A stretch of DNA of 23,866 nucleotides from Chara braunii (lineage: Eukaryota; Streptophyta; Charophyceae; Charales; Characeae). The stretch spans positions 44,649 through 68,514 of the forward strand of contig BFEA01000698.1 in NCBI GenBank assembly GCA_003427395.1. The letters are read 5' to 3'. The translations under genes and the position numbers were made by a program. Positions 1 through 8,973 of this stretch are shown piece by piece. The notes under the pieces are model-generated. The model did no database searches. It was not told the origin of the DNA and saw only the letters and a list, made by a program, of their open reading frames with translations. Numbering within the stretch: position 1 is the first letter of the stretch; each line of letters opens with the position of its first letter.

Positions 1-297
1 GCTGGTCCATCTCTGCGAGTGCAACTGATTAGCTTTCGTACTGTGGACTGTTAGCTCGGCAGGGATACGCCCACCGAAGGGAGGTGACAACTCCCGTAAG
101 GTGGAGGTAAGTTGTGCCTTGCATAGGCCCTATCCTGTGGTAGGGGCTCGAGAGTGGTATGGCTGGCACACACTAGCCGGNGCGGCCTAAGGAAGCTCCA
201 TTTTGTGTGTTCGTGACGAGGTTGGTCCAACTTCTGCGTGACGCGGCCGAGAGGGTCTCGCGCTGCCGCNTGCGGTGCTGGACCGATGCGCTCGACA
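1..297 (+). repeat. 3' end (R/U5 part) of the 5' LTR
   Basis: This segment aligns with 7512-7807 almost without gaps. Shared blocks include the stretch around 75-112 (7586-7623) and the end block gaccgatgcgctcg. It ends in CA at 297, directly before the spacer and PBS. It contains a perfect plant-type splice donor GTAAGT at 107-112, conserved in the other LTR at 7618-7623. The rest of this LTR lies beyond the window edge. Confidence 0.85.
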
Positions 298-299
298 GG

Positions 300-317
300 T
301 GGCGCCGTTGCCGGGAA
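300..317 (+). promoter_or_regulatory. Primer binding site for tRNA-Asp
   Basis: TGGCGCCGTTGCCGGGAA begins 2 nt after the LTR end. It is complementary to the 3' end of plant tRNA-Asp(GUC) including its CCA tail, with one mismatch near the end of the 18 nt. This primes minus-strand cDNA synthesis and fixes both the LTR boundary and the + orientation of the element. Confidence 0.85.
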
Positions 318-2676
318 TAACGGTTGCCTACCGTTGTCCCTGCTGGAACGACATTCGGGTATAGNAGTGAGAANTAGGCAAATGAGAAGTTTTGATAGAC
401 TTGTATGAATNATTGNCTAATATTTTGGTTATNGTTGGAAGTACCGTGAAGACTGAGGGGTCCCTAGAAATTGAGCCTTGATTCGAGGCAGGTTAATAAC
501 CCGCAGAGAATGACCATTTTTGCTCTATTGACTGGGTTAGGAGAAAGCGGTTGATAGTATAAGGTATTGGATAGAGCATGAAGTGAGGGTTAGTTCTGCG
601 AGTGGGGTTTGAGTGATGTAGTAAGGGCTGCTTGAGATCGATAAGCGCCTTGACTATGCGCCGTTAGCACTGCCTAATAGGCGATTAANTNGAGTTGAAA
701 GGCTCTTTGACTTTAATGATTGACGGGTTTGGGCAATGCCTTGTAGGCTCGATTCGGCTAGGAATGAGCAAGGTGGTACTGGCATTGCTAAGTATGCCTA
801 TTGTTGGAATTCAAGGCTAATCGATTCATTACGTGACTGTTGTGCGAAGCCTGCCGTGGAAGATATTNAAGTTAGGATGGAGTGTCTCCCCTAGTCGTAT
901 GACCCCTGCGTCAGAGGATGTTGCTGGTACGAGAGCAGCATGGGTGAGAGGATGATTGATAAAGTGTGAAGTAAGGAGTTTAATCGTAAGGATATTTCCT
1001 TGAGCCCAGACAGGGATGTGATGTGATAGGTACTACGGCCAGTACGATGCTTAGACTCGTCAATAGTGTGAGTTAGTGATGATTTGAGTCGCTTGTGAAC
1101 TGTTTGGCTAACTATCGATAGATCTCGAGAAGTAGTGGNCACTAGGATAGCGGTTTGGCTAGTCCGAAGACAGGCCTATGTGTTAGTTATATGTGATATA
1201 TGTATATACGGCATTTATGATTGTTTGTTTGGTTGTCTCTATATATGTGCTCTCATTGTGTTCTGTTTGATGTCTGATTGATGGCGTATGTGTGGATTGC
1301 CTTTCACGAGGACATAGATTCTGCATGAAACCCACGCTTGGCATGGGAGCAGGGGTGAATGGGGTGACTTACTTCTGTGGAAGGTGGTTCTTCCGAGAAG
1401 GAGTTAGTCGGCCTGTATAATTTGTTCTTAATGGAAGGGCATCCTTGAGTTGTTACTCTCTCGATGAGGCTTAAGGAAATGGTTATTAGTCTNGAAACTG
1501 ATAGTGAGACCCATGCCGGAACTATGTTCCTGGTCCATTAGTGGGGTGTTGTTGTCTTTCCTGTAATGGGAGAGTAACTACATTATCTGTTGAGAGAGGA
1601 GGAAAGGGCTTGCTACCTCACTGAGGCTGTGATGANCAGGTGGAGCAGCTACTTCTTAGTGAGAGCGGTACGGGAGTAGCGATCTGGGTTCGTCTCGCAT
1701 TGAGGAGGATCATCGTATTTGTAAGGGCATGGACTCGTTATCCGTTTGTCCTGACAGGTATAACTGGGGCTGACCATCTGACCATGATTAGGCTCAGTAG
1801 GGTGCAAGCGCTGAAATCAGAGANGGTCGNGGTGAGGCTTGATCCTTAGAGCGGGGCTCAGGAGTCAAAATGTTATCTCAAGAAGATCACACCGCCCCTC
1901 TATATTATATGCTTCGCTTAAGAGATGAAGGGGGTAACAATTGTATCATACTAATTACTCATTGTTAGTCTTATTCAATCTTGTATAAACTAAGATACGT
2001 TTTGAGAGTTATCTTGTTATATGGCTGGCAGTTNANTTGGCTTCATGTGGTTATGTACAAAGCATATCATGCTCTTCAGTTACAACCCCTGCGAATAAGT
2101 GGTGCTTATTATGTTGTGATCGTGGTTAGGAGAGTATTGTATTTATTGTGGGTTGTACTGCATTTTGAATTCATGGTTGGAGTATCTGCTTATATGATGT
2201 GTATATTGTATCGTTCCTAAGGGGTAAAAGTGATATCTGATTCTGAGTTATGACTCGAGGGTTTTAACGACAGGTATTTGGTGTTCTACTGCCGATGAAT
2301 ATTTGTGTGAAGGGCTCTCTTCGGTATAGCCGATTGTTGGAATAGACTTTCTACGTGCGTATGCAATAAGTATCGGGATGATCTTAACAGGGCATCATTG
2401 ACATTCATTCCTTGAGTAATGTACCATGTTGTATGAATAGTCACCATTAGGAAGTCGGTGTTTGTGAAAGAGGTATTACCATGGTATATTACCATCAAAA
2501 TTTTTCCTAGGTTGGGCGGTCGCAAACGCTGGAAGTGAATGGTTCTAAGGAAAGATGATCTGAGGATGAGGTTTAGAGATGAGATGGTGGAGTATGATTG
2601 CCAATACAATAACGGAAGGCGTATGCTGGACGTTTTTTTGTGATAGGCAGAACCCAGACCGGAGCAAAGGCAACTC
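318..2676 (+). other. Long untranslated, C-poor leader of the LTR element
   Basis: About 2.4 kb between the PBS and the first coding-like stretch, with no convincing ORF: those present are short and lack recognisable motifs. The + strand is strikingly poor in C and rich in G and T; 541-600 has 22 G but only 4 C. Many N bases occur here (for example 365, 374, 411, 416, 433, 2034, 2036). It could hold packaging or dimerisation signals or be removed as part of an intron starting at the U5 donor at 107, but neither is shown by the sequence. Confidence 0.5.
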
Positions 2677-3297
2677 ATGATGCCTTATGCGAAAGAAGAT
2701 CTCAGTATGACCCTGCCCGTCAAGGGGGAAGATGGGCTCGAGATTTCTCTGCCGAGGCGAGTNAGGGAGGGAGAGTACATCTCTTCCTAGTGGGGTGCAC
2801 CGATAGGCAAGGATATTTTTNCCTGGATCGAGTCCGGCTTTAATGGTGGCCAGGACTGTGCGATTGTAAGAGTGATTTTGCATGCGCCTTCTTCGTTTTG
2901 GGCGTTACATGGGATTGAGCTAGCGCTTGGGCATGAGAGCCTGTTGACGAGACCTTTGAGGGTAGCTGAGGAAGCTGCATCAAAGTAGACGAATGAAGAG
3001 CTTGTACTTCCCTCAGCCCCTTTACGAGTTTTCCTGCCAGAGTTCTTGATAGAGGCATGCTTTGGAGGACAGGCAAGGGTGAAAGCCGTTGCAGAGGCCG
3101 TCATGAAGGTGCGAGGATGGGAATATGCAAGGTACACGTGTGAGTTGATAAATGGGTTGTACCTGGATCGAAGGTTTTTGCCCCATAGCCAGGACCTTAG
3201 GAACCTGATCACGGTAGTGGACGCTTATGCAAGTTCGCACGACCCCGATGAAGGGAGCGGAGACTGGGAGGAGATTCGGGCAGCAATGGGCCGATAG
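2677..3297 (+). pseudogene. Degenerate pre-gag ORF of the LTR element, two in-frame TAG stops
   Basis: From two ATGs at 2677 and 2680 one frame stays open for about 206 codons apart from TAG at 2788-2790 and TAG at 2986-2988, ending at TAG 3295-3297. Composition looks protein-like throughout, with stretches such as GFNGGQDCAIVRVIL, and RNLITVVDAYASS near the C-terminus. The frame differs from the Gag ORF 243 bp downstream. I do not recognise a domain. Some plant Ty3/gypsy elements (Ogre/Tat) carry an extra ORF before gag, and position fits that, but the match is by place only. Both stops are TAG; they may be decay, consensus error (N bases at 2763 and 2821) or, less likely, readthrough. Confidence 0.5.
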
Positions 3298-3539
3298 GGA
3301 ATGCCTTCTTTCTCTACCAAATGCGCTTCTTTTGACTTGGTTGGGATCGTCTCTCTACCCATTACCGGTGTTATAAAGGTAAGCGTCAGGGTAACTAGGG
3401 GTTGAGGATTGATTGCATAAGTAAAAGGGCAGATAGCGTGGTTTAAGTGTTAGCAGTTTGCCTTTGTCTGCCTTAGCTTACCCGAATCACTGTTTGATGG
3501 TCTACTGCCCGCTATGCGTATCAGGCTGCTGTTAGCATC

Positions 3540-4880
3540 ATGGCGGAAGAAAGCGGCTTCGCTAAGATCCTGTGTTGGAGGAATTCGTGCCAAATGAAGG
3601 TGTTGTTGCGCGAGGCAGTGCAGGAGTTGATGCCTCCAGACCTCCGTGCTCGGTTGTTTCAGGGAAGAAACTTGCCCAACTTTCTGCGTAATTTCTGGGA
3701 ATTTTGCCTTATGAAGAAGTGGAACGAGAAGGCGAGGTGGTACATGTTCCCCTTGTTCGTTTGTGAAGGACTAAGCGAGGAGGTATATGCCCTCAAGCCG
3801 AAGGCGAAGATGAGGGGTGAGTTGGAGAGTTCCTTGAGGTTAAGATTCCCAGAAGATGGAATAGAAGGCCAACGTGGGGAATGCTCTGTGCAACCAGCTG
3901 CGGGCGCACCATCGCAGATGGAGATAAGTGGTCTATAAAGACAAGTAGGGGCATTGGAGGAGAGGTTAGCACGGCTGGAGGAGATCAGGAAAGGCAAGCT
4001 GAAGGCTTCAGAAGATTCCCCAAGTAAGCCAGCTGGGCAAAGTGGAAAAGGGATAGAGGAGGATGACCGAGAGTCACCCCTCTCGATAGGAGCCCCAAAG
4101 AGACGAGCCGGTGTTCAGACGAGGAACAAAGGCGAAGGATTCGTTGAAATAAAGGAAGAGCAGGATGCTAATATGGCCCTGCCTGTTATTGCGTCGGATC
4201 CAAAGAGGGGGCTCATTAGTGTGGGAGCACCCTCGGCTGCCGGTCGGGCGAGGCAAAATAGTGGGTGGTGGCCAGAGCACTGGGTTAAGGTGGTATGTGA
4301 TTGTTGGGGAGAGACTAGCCGTACTCCGCAAGGAGGTAAAGAAAAGGGTGTGGCGGGAGAAAAATGGGAGTTTGGACCGCCCAAGTTGACTAAGGCGCAG
4401 CGAGAGGCGAGGAACCTCGCTCGGAGCGGTCAAGCTACCAAAAAGGGGCAGAGCTCGCGGCAGGTAGCAATTACCCCGNGAGAGTTGGAAGGTGAAGCAA
4501 GACCAAGGGGGCCTCCATCGATCGAGCAAGTTTTGCATGGGCAGTGGGCGCCATGTAACCAAATGAGCTTATGGCCGGCATATAATTCTTACCTACCCTG
4601 GGCGCCAAGTAATTATACGGGCCCGTTGATGAACATTATACCCCATGGACCCCCGCCAGTCCAACTCCAACCTGTCGGCCCGTTGCAGCCACCGATACAA
4701 CAAGTTTTGCAGGGTAGTATGGCAGGTGGAAGGGACCGTGGAGATGGCGGGCGTGGCCATTCGGGCCGTGGAGGTAGTGGACGCAGCAATAGAGGTCGTG
4801 GAAATGACAGGCAAGGCGCCGAGGGTCGCCATGGGAGCGAGCGAGACCATAAGTGGGGCTCAAAGAAGAAAGGGGCATGA
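3540..4880 (+). CDS. gag: Gag-like protein with RGG-rich tail, in-frame TAA at 3936-3938
   Basis: ATG at 3540 opens a frame that reads to TGA at 4880, broken only by TAA at 3936-3938; coding composition resumes at once in the same frame. Residues about 45-110 are capsid-like: the run FLRNFWEFCLMKKWNEKARW and then YMFPLFVCEGLSEEVYAL resemble the helical Gag core of Ty3/gypsy elements. After the stop comes a short coiled coil (EERLARLEEIRKGKLKA), a basic, Pro/Gly-rich middle, and a C-terminal tail of RGG/GRG repeats (about 4730-4870) ending in KKKGA. There is no CCHC zinc knuckle, so RNA binding probably rests on the RGG tail. An AG at 3534-3535 just before the ATG could be a splice acceptor for the U5 donor. 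No pol frame follows. The stop may be decay, consensus error or readthrough. Confidence 0.7.
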
Positions 4881-5589
4881 CGGTGCTGAATGAGGTGGTT
4901 ATCAGAGTGAGTCGGGTGATGAAGGGTGCGGAGAGAGTAGATGAGACGACTAGAGCAGAGAAAGTATAGCAAGGAGTGTTGGGGATTCGCCATAGACCCA
5001 AAGTTGGGAGACTGTTGTTAATCATTTGCTTAGATCCTTGGATTCGTCGCGAGTAAAAGCCTAATTGAACATGCGTTGATCTGGAAATTGGGATGCGAGG
5101 CTAATTGTCGCGCGACCATAGCCCCCATACTAATTGGTAAGGGCTAGTTGCATAGTACCTGGGTCGGGACGAACATACACTTGGATGTGTGTACGTGTAT
5201 AGGCGGGATCCGGGGAGGGGTCCCACAATAATGGTCTGGTAAGGTGACCTAGGATGAAAATAGTTCAACCATATAGGTGAAACCGGGAGGCAACGAGTGA
5301 GTGGGGACTGGTTCGCCTATGCGTTTGTAGGATCANGTTTTTCTGTATGTAGGGAATGAGCTAGATACGTGCATGATGACTAGCTTGTCCATTTGGACAT
5401 ATGCAGATTATAGTACTGGACGAACCAACTGTACCCCCCCTCCTCTTGATATGGCTTAGACGGTTATGTCCAGATGTGTGATATGTTGGCGTGTTGGGAT
5501 AGATTTGCGTGCTTGGAGCGTTTGTGTATGTTTGGATACATTCCGAGAGACTCGTGTGTTCGGGACATGAGTTACTCAGCGGAGTACGA

Positions 5590-5795
5590 ATACCCTTACA
5601 AGGGTATCCGCCCTGGTTTTTGCAAGCGACAGAAAATAGAGTGGTTTAAAGTTAAGTATACCGCGCTAGGCGCGGCGGTGGTTGTGATTACGTTGACTGG
5701 AGGGCTACCTAGAGTAAAGAGTGTGTCTGCGCGCGGTTTTGAGGCGCGCATGATTCCGTTTTTACCGTTGGTTATAAAGCCGGCGTGGACGCCGG
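5590..5795 (+). other. Cluster of four perfect short hairpins in the LTR U3
   Basis: Four perfect inverted repeats follow one another: ATACCCTT-ac-AAGGGTAT (5590-5607), CCGCGC-tag-GCGCGG (5661-5675), TGCGCGC-9 nt-GCGCGCA (5728-5750) and CCGGCG-tgga-CGCCGG (5780-5795). Centres are about 70, 71 and 49 bp apart, followed by a T-rich tract (about 5803-5836). Arm sequences differ, so they are not copies of one repeat. Role unknown: protein-binding sites, RNA structure or chance in a GC-rich patch. Confidence 0.55.
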
Positions 5796-6946
5796 TAGGT
5801 TCGTTTTTATTTTTACCTTTATTTTTATTTTTGTTTAGTCATGATTAGACTAGGATTTGAGGGTAATTTTTTTTTGTTGGTATGCTTGATTGGGCTACGC
5901 GTGCGTATGGCGGACGACTTCGACGGTGGCGACGATGGCGACAGTGTGACTGCGGTAGGTCTTGGCATGCGAAGTGGTACGAGTGGCAGCCGTGGTATAG
6001 CTTGGGTAAGTCGGCGTGAACGTTGGGTCGCGCCGCCTTATAGTGGGTTCCGCGCATGAAGGTCCCAGGTTTGGGCTTGGCCCTATAGGTTATGGTATTG
6101 GATTTGGGACACGGAGGTACGGGGATCGACGCCGACGGGCGACGGCGCAGGGGCAGCGGAGCAGCAGGGAGTTGAGGGGTTGGGGGTCCCGTGGGACTAT
6201 CCCCCTTTCGTTTTGGCTAGGGATTCCGATCGTGGCCCGGTCCGCAAGGCCAAGGGGGCGCTGGCAAGCTCTGCGGTCTGTGCCACGGCAGTCGCATCTT
6301 TTTATGTTGGGGCCCATCCTAAATAATTATTATTATTTCCTTGGTTTCGGGCGTGGGCTGCTGACCCGCCGTGACTTTAAGCTCGAGGAGCGTACCCACG
6401 GACTGTTGGAATACGACCCGCGTCAGGGCCAAGGAGTGGTGTCTGGGGAATAGAACCGAGGATCCCGAACTGCTGAGCTAGTTAATTGGAGTCTAGTGCC
6501 CCCGATGCCGTCGTGCGGTCGAGCCGNGGATTAGCGTGACCCCTGTGTGGGGGTGGCACGCATAAATCATGAAGCGGGGGCAGGCTCGGGCACTTGTTGC
6601 TGCCATGGGCTGCAGCGCATGTTGGGGCACGTCCCTGAGCCCAGCCCCGAAAGGGGGCCAGCTCCATGCGGAAATAGCAGAATGGGGTGGGGTAACACTG
6701 AGCCATTAAGGATTTGGTTCGATACAGGGAAGATCTGTATGGCCCCTACGTGAGGATATCGAATGAAAAGGAGTCCGGGGATGAACCCGGACGCGAACCA
6801 GGCTAGGTGCACGCAAGGAAGAGGGGAAGACCGGGTGGCCTTTGGGAAAGCCGCGGGGCATCGCCCGGGCCACGCCCTTCGGGACATCTGTTGAAGGCGG
6901 AACGACACANAAAAGATTAGCTCGGCCCCGGCGCGGGCGCGACAGG

Positions 6947-6953
6947 TATAAAT
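6947..6953 (+). promoter_or_regulatory. Probable TATA box of the LTR promoter
   Basis: TATAAAT sits in a GC-rich context (ggtataaatcggggg), about 860 bp before the LTR end. By Pol II spacing, transcription would begin near 6978, marking the U3/R border. The matching part of the 5' LTR is outside the window, so conservation cannot be checked here. Confidence 0.5.
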
Positions 6954-7318
6954 CGGGGGAAAAACTCCGAGCGCCGGCTGCTGTTGCTTCCGTTCTTTTC
7001 TTCAACTGTGCGGCTTGGGCGGGTGAACGGGATGAAGGATTTAGACCCTCACGACACTTCGAGTCTGACACTTGAGTGTCATAAGCGGTACTCGGATCCA
7101 CGAGGGACCGCTTGACTATGAGCACTACATTGTACGTCATCATTGCGGCTGCTTGCGCACGTTTGCATTGCGAGTCGGTATGAGGTAGCCCTGCGTCCGC
7201 GCGGTTTTATACTAAGTCTCGCGCGCGGCGGCTATCCGATTTCTGCATCAGGGAATTATGGGACGGCTACCGAGGGTCTAGGAGCGTTGTCGCGTTGTTT
7301 GTGTTGTATCGTTTCGTA

Positions 7319-7334
7319 TGTGTGTGTGTGTGTG
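7319..7334. repeat. (TG)8 microsatellite
   Basis: Sixteen bases of uninterrupted TG within the 3' LTR, downstream of the putative TATA box. It is the cause of the spurious Cys/Val-rich or Thr/His-rich ORFs seen here. Confidence 0.8.
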
Positions 7335-7539
7335 TTTTATATTTTTTTGTTCGTAAAGTGGTGTGCGCGTGGTGTGTGGGATGCGTCCTAGTCGACCGAA
7401 GACGAGCCTTGCTTGGGACTTCAGCCCCCCAAGATGTCGGTTTGTGTGCGGGCCCGATAGGCGTATTACCACGCATACCCCCTATGCTACAACGAACGAG
7501 AAACGCCCTCGGCTGGTCCACCTCTGCGACTGCAACTGA

Positions 7540-8973
7540 TTAGCTTTCGTACTGTGGACTGGTAGCTCGACGGGGATACGCCCACCGAAGGGAGGTGACA
7601 ACTCCCGTAAGGTGGAGGTAAGTTGTGCCTCGCGTAGGCCCTATTCTGTCGTAGGGGCTCGCGAGAGGTATGGCTGGCGCACTCGGCCGGAGTGGCCTAA
7701 GGAAGCTCCATTTTGTGTGTTCGTGACGATGTTGATCCAACTCCTGCGTGACGCGGCCGAGAGGGTCCCGCGCTGCCGCGTGTGGTGCCGGACCGATGCG
7801 CTCGGCAACGGAGGAAAGTTGTTTGACCAGACGGCTTGTTTGTCCTTTCTTTTCTTTCTTTTGCCTGTCTGGAGGCGAGCTTCGTTCCACTTTATCATTG
7901 CCGTTAAGCTTTCTGGCCATGTTTTTAACCCTTTTGGTTGGCATTCTGTCTATAGTTTTTTTTGCGTTTGGTGACTTACTTCCGGGCATTCGGTCCGCAG
8001 ATTCTTCTCTATCTGAAGTTGAGATCACTTCTCGGCAATCTGCAAATTCTTCTTCCGGGGAGGAAATCCCAGGTAACTGTCTGGAGGTGGTCACTCCCTC
8101 CAGGTCCTTGCCTGGAGTACTCATACCGTATGTGGCGTTGTCATATACGTTGACCGGATTCGGGCCATCGGTCATCACCATCAGCCGGATCATGACTCCC
8201 TCCACTTCTTCCTCCTCCACATCCTCCTCATCCTCACTCAAAGAGAACGAATGCTCCCACTGGAGAGCCTTGTCAACTCCACTGTCGTCCTTCTCTTCCT
8301 CCATTTCGTCCTTTCCTGTATCCACCTCATCTTCCTCGTCTTCTGTCGAGTCTTCTCTCTGTAATTTTTCCACTAAATCTTCCAGCTCCTCTTCCGGCTC
8401 CTCTTCCTCCTTTTTCCGTTTCTCTCCTCCTGCCCATTTATCCTCATCCATTCCGTCCCAAGCTTCTTCTTCACTCTTTCCCTTCTCCTCTTCTGTCAAC
8501 CCTTTCATCTCCCTTCCAACTCCTTTGACGTCCATGTGTGAATCCTGCTCCGGGACTACAGGTTGCCCTCCCGAATTCCGCATATTCTGATCTTTCTCAC
8601 CTTCCTCACTAACCGTAGTCATGTTTCCCTGATCTTTCTTCGGGATATCTACCCGCTCGTTCCCGTTCCCTTTCCCGTTTCCTTCCTCGTGCTCAGGCTC
8701 AGGGGGGAGCGGATTCTTTCCATTCGTCGGATTCTTGGGAGGGGACTTCTCTTTCTCTCCATCCTTAGCTTTCTCACCTGCCGGGGAGGGGGTTTTGGTT
8801 TTCCCCTTTTCCCGGTCTTTTACTTTCCCCGCTTGATTTGAATCTTTGCCCTTCACCTTGTCCGCGTAGGACGTCTCTTTCCTTTTTGGGCAATCGGGGT
8901 CGTCTTCGGAGTGGAAGTGTTGCCTACAACGAGGGCACCATGGCGTCGAGGCACACACTACTTCTATGTCCAC
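7540..8973 (-). CDS. LINE ORF1 C-terminal part (zinc knuckle, acidic region), fused at its end to antisense LTR
   Basis: This continues, in the same frame, the ORF at 8974-9705 after an in-frame TAG at 8974-8976 (complement), so the two are one broken LINE ORF1. Just after the stop is a Cys/His knuckle, WCPRCRQHFHSEDDPDCPKR, spaced CX2CX4HX6C, where plant LINE ORF1 proteins carry a zinc knuckle after the DUF4283-like region. Then come a Lys-rich linker, a long Glu/Asp tract (about residues 180-265), and a basic Ser/Lys tail. LINE-derived coding ends at 7808: the last roughly 88 codons, from AERIGP onward, are antisense LTR, showing that the LTR element inserted here. The remainder of the LINE (ORF2) is beyond the left LTR, outside the window. 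The ORF1 product would bind LINE RNA. Confidence 0.65.
   Translation of the reverse strand: MDIEVVCASTPWCPRCRQHFHSEDDPDCPKRKETSYADKVKGKDSNQAGKVKDREKGKTKTPSPAGEKAKDGEKEKSPPKNPTNGKNPLPPEPEHEEGNGKGNGNERVDIPKKDQGNMTTVSEEGEKDQNMRNSGGQPVVPEQDSHMDVKGVGREMKGLTEEEKGKSEEEAWDGMDEDKWAGGEKRKKEEEEPEEELEDLVEKLQREDSTEDEEDEVDTGKDEMEEEKDDSGVDKALQWEHSFSLSEDEEDVEEEEVEGVMIRLMVMTDGPNPVNVYDNATYGMSTPGKDLEGVTTSRQLPGISSPEEEFADCREVISTSDREESADRMPGSKSPNAKKTIDRMPTKRVKNMARKLNGNDKVERSSPPDRQKKEKKGQTSRLVKQLSSVAERIGPAPHAAARDPLGRVTQELDQHRHEHTKWSFLRPLRPSAPAIPLASPYDRIGPTRGTTYLHLTGVVTSLRWAYPRRATSPQYES

Larger units (their letters stand above)
1..7807 (+). mobile_element. Non-autonomous gag-only LTR retrotransposon (5' end cut by window edge)
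   Basis: Positions 1-297 match 7512-7807 closely with scattered substitutions, so these are the ends of two LTRs. Both end in CA (gctcgaca at 290-297, gctcggca at 7800-7807). The left copy is followed after 2 nt by a tRNA-Asp primer site. Between the LTRs are a degenerate ORF and a Gag-like ORF, but no protease, RT, RNase H or integrase that I can find in any frame. This is the layout of terminal-repeat elements that keep only gag and borrow polymerase from a partner. The tRNA-Asp primer is common among plant Ty3/gypsy Tat and Athila elements, so the partner is probably of that type (inference). About 23 N bases lie inside, as in a consensus of collapsed copies. LTR divergence makes the insertion old. 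It interrupts a minus-strand LINE ORF1 at 7807/7808. Confidence 0.8.
4977..7807 (+). repeat. 3' LTR (right end certain, left end tentative)
   Basis: The right end is fixed by the match of 7512-7807 to 1-297. The left end is placed at TGTTGGGG (4977), after a purine-rich stretch ending gcaaggag, because it gives the TG...CA rule and a short inverted end (TGTTG against CGACA in the other LTR). That implies an LTR near 2.8 kb, long but known for plant Ty3/gypsy elements. The polypurine tract is weak, so the true start could lie elsewhere between 4881 and about 5500. Inside are a hairpin cluster (5590-5795), a TATA box (6947), a (TG)n run (7319-7334) and a GTAAGT donor (7618). No coding function is seen. 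Confidence 0.6.

Noticed and set aside
5474-6453. ORFs within the 3' LTR (124, 72 and 145 codons)
   Set aside because: They lie in U3, overlap hairpins, lack domains and resemble nothing in pol; no RT motif (YxDD) is seen.
6440-6480. tRNA-like A and B boxes on the minus strand (TAGCTCAGCAG and GGTTCTATTCC)
   Set aside because: Only 12 nt separate the boxes, too short for a tRNA anticodon region, and the B box has a mismatch at a key position. No cloverleaf can be drawn.
7748-8590. 280-codon + strand Ser-rich ORF
   Set aside because: It is the antisense of the acidic LINE ORF1 tract; Glu codons read backwards give Ser/Phe/Leu.
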